DNA of 64,000 bases, taken from the NCBI GenBank assembly GCA_030248135.1, contig JASANC010005482.1:113049-177048 (forward strand), in the 5' to 3' direction. How positions within the stretch are numbered: the stretch's first letter is position 1; each line of letters begins with the position of its first letter. This document shows positions 58,996 through 64,000 of this stretch, one piece after another. The notes beneath the pieces are model-generated. The model was not told the origin of the DNA. It was given only the letters and a program-made list of their open reading frames with translations, and searched no databases. The translations under genes and the position numbers were made by a program. Source of the DNA: Theristus sp. LFF4_11 (taxonomy: Eukaryota > Nematoda > Chromadorea > Monhysterida > Xyalidae).

Positions 58996-60341
58996 AAGGG
59001 CCGTCACGCGACACCCACCCCCCAAAACCTGACACTGGACCATCCACACCCCCCCCTCGAAATTTGCTAGACACCCCACCCCCCCCCCCCCACATGGACC
59101 TAAGTAACAGTGACACCCCCCAAAAATTTTCTCGGACCACCCAAAAATCATGAATTTTTGCTCAAAAATCATGATTTTTTGTCTTTAAAGTCCATAATAT
59201 AAGCTAAATATATGATAACTTGACATTCTTCATTGTAATTTCAAAGATTTTGCAGCAAAATTTAGCGTTTTTCCTTCAAAAATTAAGCGAAAAAATCTAA
59301 TGGGTGGGGTGGGGGTAGAGATGTCAAGAAAAAAAAATTTTCTATTTTTTTTCTTTTTAAAAAAAAAATTTTTTTTTAATTTTTTTTTTAAAATGAAAGT
59401 TGTTCAGAATTTTTCAGGGAGTCCGAATATCACCATCTGAGGAGCCACCGACTTACCATATGACCCCCACTCATATGGGAGGAGGGTGAAAATTTCAGAC
59501 TTGGTTTCGGCGACCCCATTTTCCCACCGACGACATCACGTCTCGTGTTTTGCCTCTCAATTCACCTCAAATAACATGGAAACAAGTTCCACAACAAACC
59601 GGTGTGATCACGCTGACGACACGAGGCGAAACAGCAACGAGCAACCAACGAAGTTACGCTTGCAGTGGCAGACAGTGCAATTTCCACCTTTCGAGATCCT
59701 GAAAAACGATGCGTAAATGTGAGTTCTCTGCTTCTATCTCACCTTAGCGACATCGGAATTTGTTGAACTAGCCTTTGCGACGCTCAAGTACTTCAATGCG
59801 CGAGTCGATCATCACTCACCAAGGCTGAAAACAGTCGATAAATCAATCCAGAATACCACCTGCAGCGTTGAAGACTAAGTGACAAGGTAAAGTCAAAGAA
59901 AATTTTTGTTGAACTTTCGAAAAATTATGCCAAAAACGGCATTTTCAGGGCACATTAAAGAAAAAATTTCAAAAATTTTTAATAAAAAAATAAAAAAAAA
60001 TGCTCATTTTTTTTACTTTTTTTTAAAAAAAAAATTAAAAAAAAATTTTTTTTTGACCCTTACATCTCTAGGTGGGGGTGTGCACCCCCCCCCAGAAATT
60101 TTTCTACAATAGTGCACCCCCCCATGGCCCACGCCTGGGGGTGGGGTGTCACTGTACCATGACTGACACCCCCCACTGAAAAATTTTCGGCACCCCCCCC
60201 CCCCCCATGTGACGACACCCCCCGGGCCCCCCCCCGCGAAAATTTGCTTTCGCCTTCGGTACTGCCCCCCACCCGACGGTCTCTGGTGCTCTGGGGGGGG
60301 GGGGGGGGGGGGGTACACCACACCCCCCGCCCACGGTACTG
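58996..60341. mobile_element. G/C-tract repeat, reverse copy, split by a hAT-like insertion
   Basis: Matches 52080-52580 in reverse (CACCCCCCAAAACCTGACAC, AT core, then CATGGCCCACGCC and TTTCGCCTTCGGTACTG). It is interrupted at 59316-60070 by another element. The right end GCCCACGGTACTG at 60329-60341 is the family terminus. Confidence 0.65.
59316..60070. mobile_element. Non-autonomous hAT-like element with exact 8-bp duplication
   Basis: Left end TAGAGATGTCAAG, right end CTTACATCTCTA. It is flanked by GGTGGGGG on both sides (59308-59315 and 60071-60078). Poly(A)/poly(T)-rich subterminal regions surround a 500-bp unique body related to 55345-55785. No transposase. It is inserted into a G-tract element, so it is younger than that copy. 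Confidence 0.8.
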
Positions 60342-60349
60342 AAGCGGAA

Positions 60350-60605
60350 GGTGCCAGTGTTTTTTTGCTTTGTTTTTTAGCAGAATTTTTACTTCCAGGC
60401 CAACGATCGACGAGCAAAGTTCAGATACTGGATCCAAGCTTCTACAGTTGGTTTCATTCATGGGCTCGTTAATGCTCGACACGATTATTAAAACGGTCAA
60501 GATCAACTGGAGCGTTGGCCGACGTCGACGTTCACTCAGCTTCACCAGAAACAAACTTTGAGAGGGCAGAAGAAAAACAACCATCACACCGGAACCGATC
60601 CATCT
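60350..60605 (-). other. Possible exon of an unidentified membrane protein
   Basis: A minus-strand frame after an acceptor-like TTTTTACAG (60611-60603) reads WIGSGVMVVFLLPSQ, then SERRRRPTLQLILTVLIIVS and PVSELCSSIVGLE, ending at a donor-like GTAAAA. Two hydrophobic stretches and even base composition suggest coding. No other exon is found; to the left lies the G-tract repeat. It could be a gene fragment or an exon of a broken gene. Confidence 0.3.
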
Positions 60606-60812
60606 GTAAAAATGACAAAATACAGGTGAATTGATTTGATTGCGTTTGTGCAGTTGCTGTAGTTTACATGAGTTCAGTTGACCCGAAACGAAAGCAGCAA
60701 AACTGAACATCCTTAAAATACATCATTCAGGGTTCTGGCCAAAGACCGACTCGTGTGAGTCAAGCTCAAACAATCTTTGATTGATTTGAGCACGTGTTTG
60801 TTTGTCTTTCAG

Positions 60813-63800
60813 TGACGAGTGGTGTCATTTGTTCGAGCCTGCCCCTGATTTGGATGCGTTGAGAAAAATCTGTTTTGATGGAGATCTGGTTGGATCGCGT
60901 TTTCGCAGCGTTGTTTGGAGAGTTCGTGCCGTTTGCTTTTTTTGCGAAACTATGCAAAAATATGGTCTTCCTAAAATTGTTTTCACTGTTCCACAGGTGC
61001 TGCTGGGTTGTCTTCCACTCGAGAAAAATCACTGGATAGAAACACTGCGCAATTCACGGAAATTGTACGACTCACTTGCAAAAACAGTGCGTCAGTTTTG
61101 TGTGATTGTTCTAGTTTTCAAATTTTTTCAAGTGAACATTTCATAATGAACAAACATTTTACGATCAGGTAATGTTAAACCCCCGTGACCATGCTCCTCG
61201 TGACCCAGCGTTGGTCAATCCGCTGTCGTTGGACGATGAAGTTGGTTTATTGAATGTTTTCTCTTGAAAAGCGTAGTAACAGGAAAAGAAAGTGTTGTAA
61301 ACGATTTTTCAGAACCCGTGGCAGCAGTATTTCTCCGACCTCGAACTTCGTGCCGCCATTCGGCAAGACGTCAGACGCACGTTTGTGACGTTTCTTTGTT
61401 TTCCCTGGTCCAAGCAATGCCTTTTGGCACGTTTACCTTTCATAATTTCCTGTTGTCTGTTTCAGATTCCCTGAACTCGAATACTTCCAGTGCGAGAAAA
61501 CGCGCGAACTAATGCAAAATGTTTTGTTTGTTTATGCAAGGCACAATCCGCAGCTGTCTTACAAACAGGTTACGGAACATTCAGATTTTCTTTGAAGGAA
61601 ATTTCAATGCGATTGATATCAGTTGATTCAGTAGACTTACTGTCAAGAGGTATGCTATTTAAGGAGATGCTATTTATTGTCAGGGAATGCACGAAATCCT
61701 GGGCCCGCTGCTGTTTGTGCTGTTCTACGACTATCAGGCACTCGCGCACAGCACCGAGAGCAACGGACTAGTGTGCGTTTGTATTGTTTCCATTTGTCAC
61801 GTCTGTTTCAGCAAATTAATTGTATCTTAAAATTCCTAAAAAGAAAAGAATTTCAGCGGCATTCCAGCCGAGTCGTTGGCGATCGTGAAAGAGTTGACGG
61901 ATGAGAACTACTTGGAGCACGACGCATTGTGCGTGCTGGCATGTTTGTTTGTTTGTTGCGATGGGTGCGGTTTGGCATCGGGTATAAGAACCGTTTCTAT
62001 ACCTGAAAACGCGCAATCAGTTTGCGTCCATTAGCAAGCGCACATGCACACGCTGACTGCATTGGTGTGTCTGTTGTTGCAGCACTTTGTTCTCGCAAAT
62101 CATGCGCATCATCGAGCCGTGGTACTACGTGCCGAACGAGGCTGAATGCGACGCTGCGTCCGCGTGCACGCCCGCCAGCAACGCTGAGAATGGACCGTTC
62201 GTCAGACCGCAGGTTGCCTTAAGGCGGAAACACCATTTAGTTTTTCGTCCGTACGCACAAACGTCGTTCTAAATCCCGTACGCAAACTAATCGTGTCCGT
62301 AATGCATTAAGATAGCACACACGACACGATTTCTAAATCGCGTGGCCATTTTTTACGTGTCGTGTCCGTGCGTACGCACAAAAAACTAATTGCTAAACGC
62401 GCCTTTACCGTTTTGTGTTTTGGCAGTCAGCACACCAATTGCAGCTTATTTGTGCGTGTGGTCCGTTTCGCAGGACACGAATCGCGCGTCGGCCGTTGTG
62501 GGAAAACTGAACTCGATTGGCGACGAGCTGCTGAGGCGATGCGACGACGAATTGTACAGACATCTCGAGCGAATGCAGATTGCGCCGCAGATCTATGGCA
62601 TGTAAGAGGACACGTGGTCACTGGTGGCTAGAGCACTTCACAGAGGGATGGAGTTGTTTGTTGTTTGTGGAGTTTTGTGTCAAAATCTTGATCTCACCTT
62701 TCCAGACGCTGGCTGCGTCTGCTGTTCGGTCGTGAGTTTCCCATCCAAGACCTGCTGCTTGTTTGGGACGCCATATTCGCCGACGGCCCCCCATTCATCT
62801 TGGTTGACTTCATTTTCGTCTCAATGCTGATCACGATTCGCGAGCTTCGTTCGTCCGCTTGCTTAACCGATTTTTTTTCTCAAACTTTTTTGTTTCGTTT
62901 GTTTTTAAGTTCAAAAAATCTGATCATATCTTTTTTGCAGTACTATGCAGTGACTATACCGGGTGCCTAAATTATTTGATGCGTTTTCCACCAATCGTTG
63001 ATGTTTACACATTTCTGAAGTTATCGTTACACCTGCGACATCCAGAGGTTTGTCACTTGTTTCGCTATTTTTTGGCTTTATCGCAGTTGTGTGATGCCTA
63101 AATGGTGCGCGGGTCCGCCAGTAGGTTTGGGTCATGCTCTCCAACTTGCGGGTCTGCTTCTATTGGCATCGGACGCGACAGCTTTGCAATGCAACACAAA
63201 ATGTAACTCCAAAAATTTGGGGATACAGTTTGCTAATGTGCTTCATGGTGCATTGCATGCTGCTGTGCGCTTTGCTCAGAAATGCAGTTCTCCGCAACGC
63301 ATCACTCTCGTTTGTGCACTTTGCAGAAGTTCACGTCGCCTCCACAGCGCGGCTCGAACTCGCAGAATTTCTCGCGCACATCACTCAGTCCGGCCAGCCG
63401 CACCCGAATCGAACGAGAGACGATCTGCTGCCGCACATGAATCCGGCGCTCGCACGGGCGACGCCACGACCCGTGGGGGCTGCGGCTGGGGCGCTGTTCT
63501 CGGGCGTCCACTCGGTCGCACGCTCCGCACCGCCGACGCCCGCGAAGATGCTCAACTCGTTGGCGGTCAACCTGAAGGACAACTGGAAAGAGGTCGCCAC
63601 GGTCGCTGCCGTCGGTGGAAAACCGCCCGGTTGGTCGGGCGCTGCGGGGCGTATTTCGATTATGGACAGAGACAGACAGACCTTGAAACTGCTTGGGTTT
63701 GTTTTTTGTTGCCGATTTTGTACCTGGCTGGAGAATTGTGCCGTTTGTTTTTCTGGTTTCGATGCGAGGCCGAAGCCAGTGAAGCGATCGTCGTTCGCAA

Positions 63801-64000
63801 GTCAACTGCTGAATGGACCACTGAGCCGCAGCTCAACATCGAACGCACTCATCGTCAACAACAACAACAATGTTAACCACGTTGATGCGGTCAGCGGTGA
63901 AGTGTGTGCTCTGTTTTGAACACAATGACTTTAGCTGTCGTCACCAGACTTCTAAGTGAGTGGGTTTCAGCAGCAACATCCCGAAATGGAAGCATACTAC
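60813..64000 (+). CDS. TBC1D5: TBC1D5 orthologue, Rab GTPase-activating protein (both ends incomplete)
   Basis: Exons: 60813-60921, 60997-61086, 61169-61240, 61313-61380, 61466-61568, 61684-61772, 61857-61928, 62083-62212, 62474-62601, 62706-62848 and 62941-63047, all phase-compatible. A further exon starts near 63389 (or slightly earlier) and another begins near 63972. The N-terminal start exon is not identified. Blocks match TBC1D5: EWCHLFEPAPDLDALRKICF, SRFRSVVWR, NPLSLDDE, LRAAIRQDVRRTFPELEYFQ, LSYKQGMHEILGPLLFVL, ENYLEHDA, QIAPQIYG and RLLFGREFPIQDLLLVWDAI. Both catalytic fingers are present: Arg in IRQDVRRTFP and Gln in YKQGMHE. The family inactivates Rab7 on endosomes and binds retromer. 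After the TBC domain comes a low-complexity tail (KMLNSLAVNLKDNWKEV, then an Asn run), as in relatives. Exon limits after 63389 are uncertain. Confidence 0.92.

Noticed and set aside
63091..63876. 261-residue frame in the wrong phase within TBC1D5
   Set aside because: The neighbouring phase joins the upstream TBC exons and carries the tail-like KMLNSLAVNLKDNWKEV. This one is a shadow.

Overview
The window is eukaryotic and reads as nematode nuclear DNA. Genes are broken into many short exons with TTTCAG-type acceptors. The best protein matches are a nematode-style dopamine transporter, a vWA+ZP cuticlin of the CUT-6 type and an Evx/even-skipped homeobox gene. Long introns and heavy loading with small transposons resemble early-branching (enoplean) nematodes more than Caenorhabditis; that placement is inference.

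Six genes are supported. Left to right: TMEM209 (minus strand, nuclear-envelope protein, runs off the left edge, 256-4016); a dat-1-like monoamine transporter (plus, 13 exons, 9797-14270); a CUT-6-like vWA/ZP cuticlin (minus, 16089 to about 21053); an intronless class A GPCR (minus, 26825-28258); eve/Evx (minus, 4 exons, 35017-45132, with a 6.9-kb first intron); and TBC1D5 (plus, 60813 to the right edge). A two-exon single-pass membrane protein of unknown family lies at 48960-50021 (minus). For the multi-exon genes I worked out splice junctions by hand. Nearly every junction is GT..AG with matching codon phase, and the joined reading frames stay open.

Most other sequence is mobile or repetitive. 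Four copies of a Tc1/mariner-type MITE (about 270 bp) occur, one only 10 bp from the first 5' splice site of eve. Other TIR elements sit in introns of dat-1, the cuticlin gene and eve. A 150-bp satellite fills 24.6-26.0 kb. From 50.5 to 60.4 kb there is a nest of G/C-homopolymer-rich elements. One complete copy shows a hAT-like TIR and an exact 8-bp target duplication. This block also holds a non-autonomous Helitron and further hAT-like insertions. The 28.3-34.9 kb and 45.2-48.9 kb stretches show no convincing gene.

The genes do not form a pathway. They are independent: nuclear envelope, dopamine reuptake, cuticle, receptor signalling, posterior patterning and Rab7/retromer regulation. The most unusual content is the transposon biology: the G-tract hAT MITE family, perfect inverted repeats, and insertions beside developmental splice sites.
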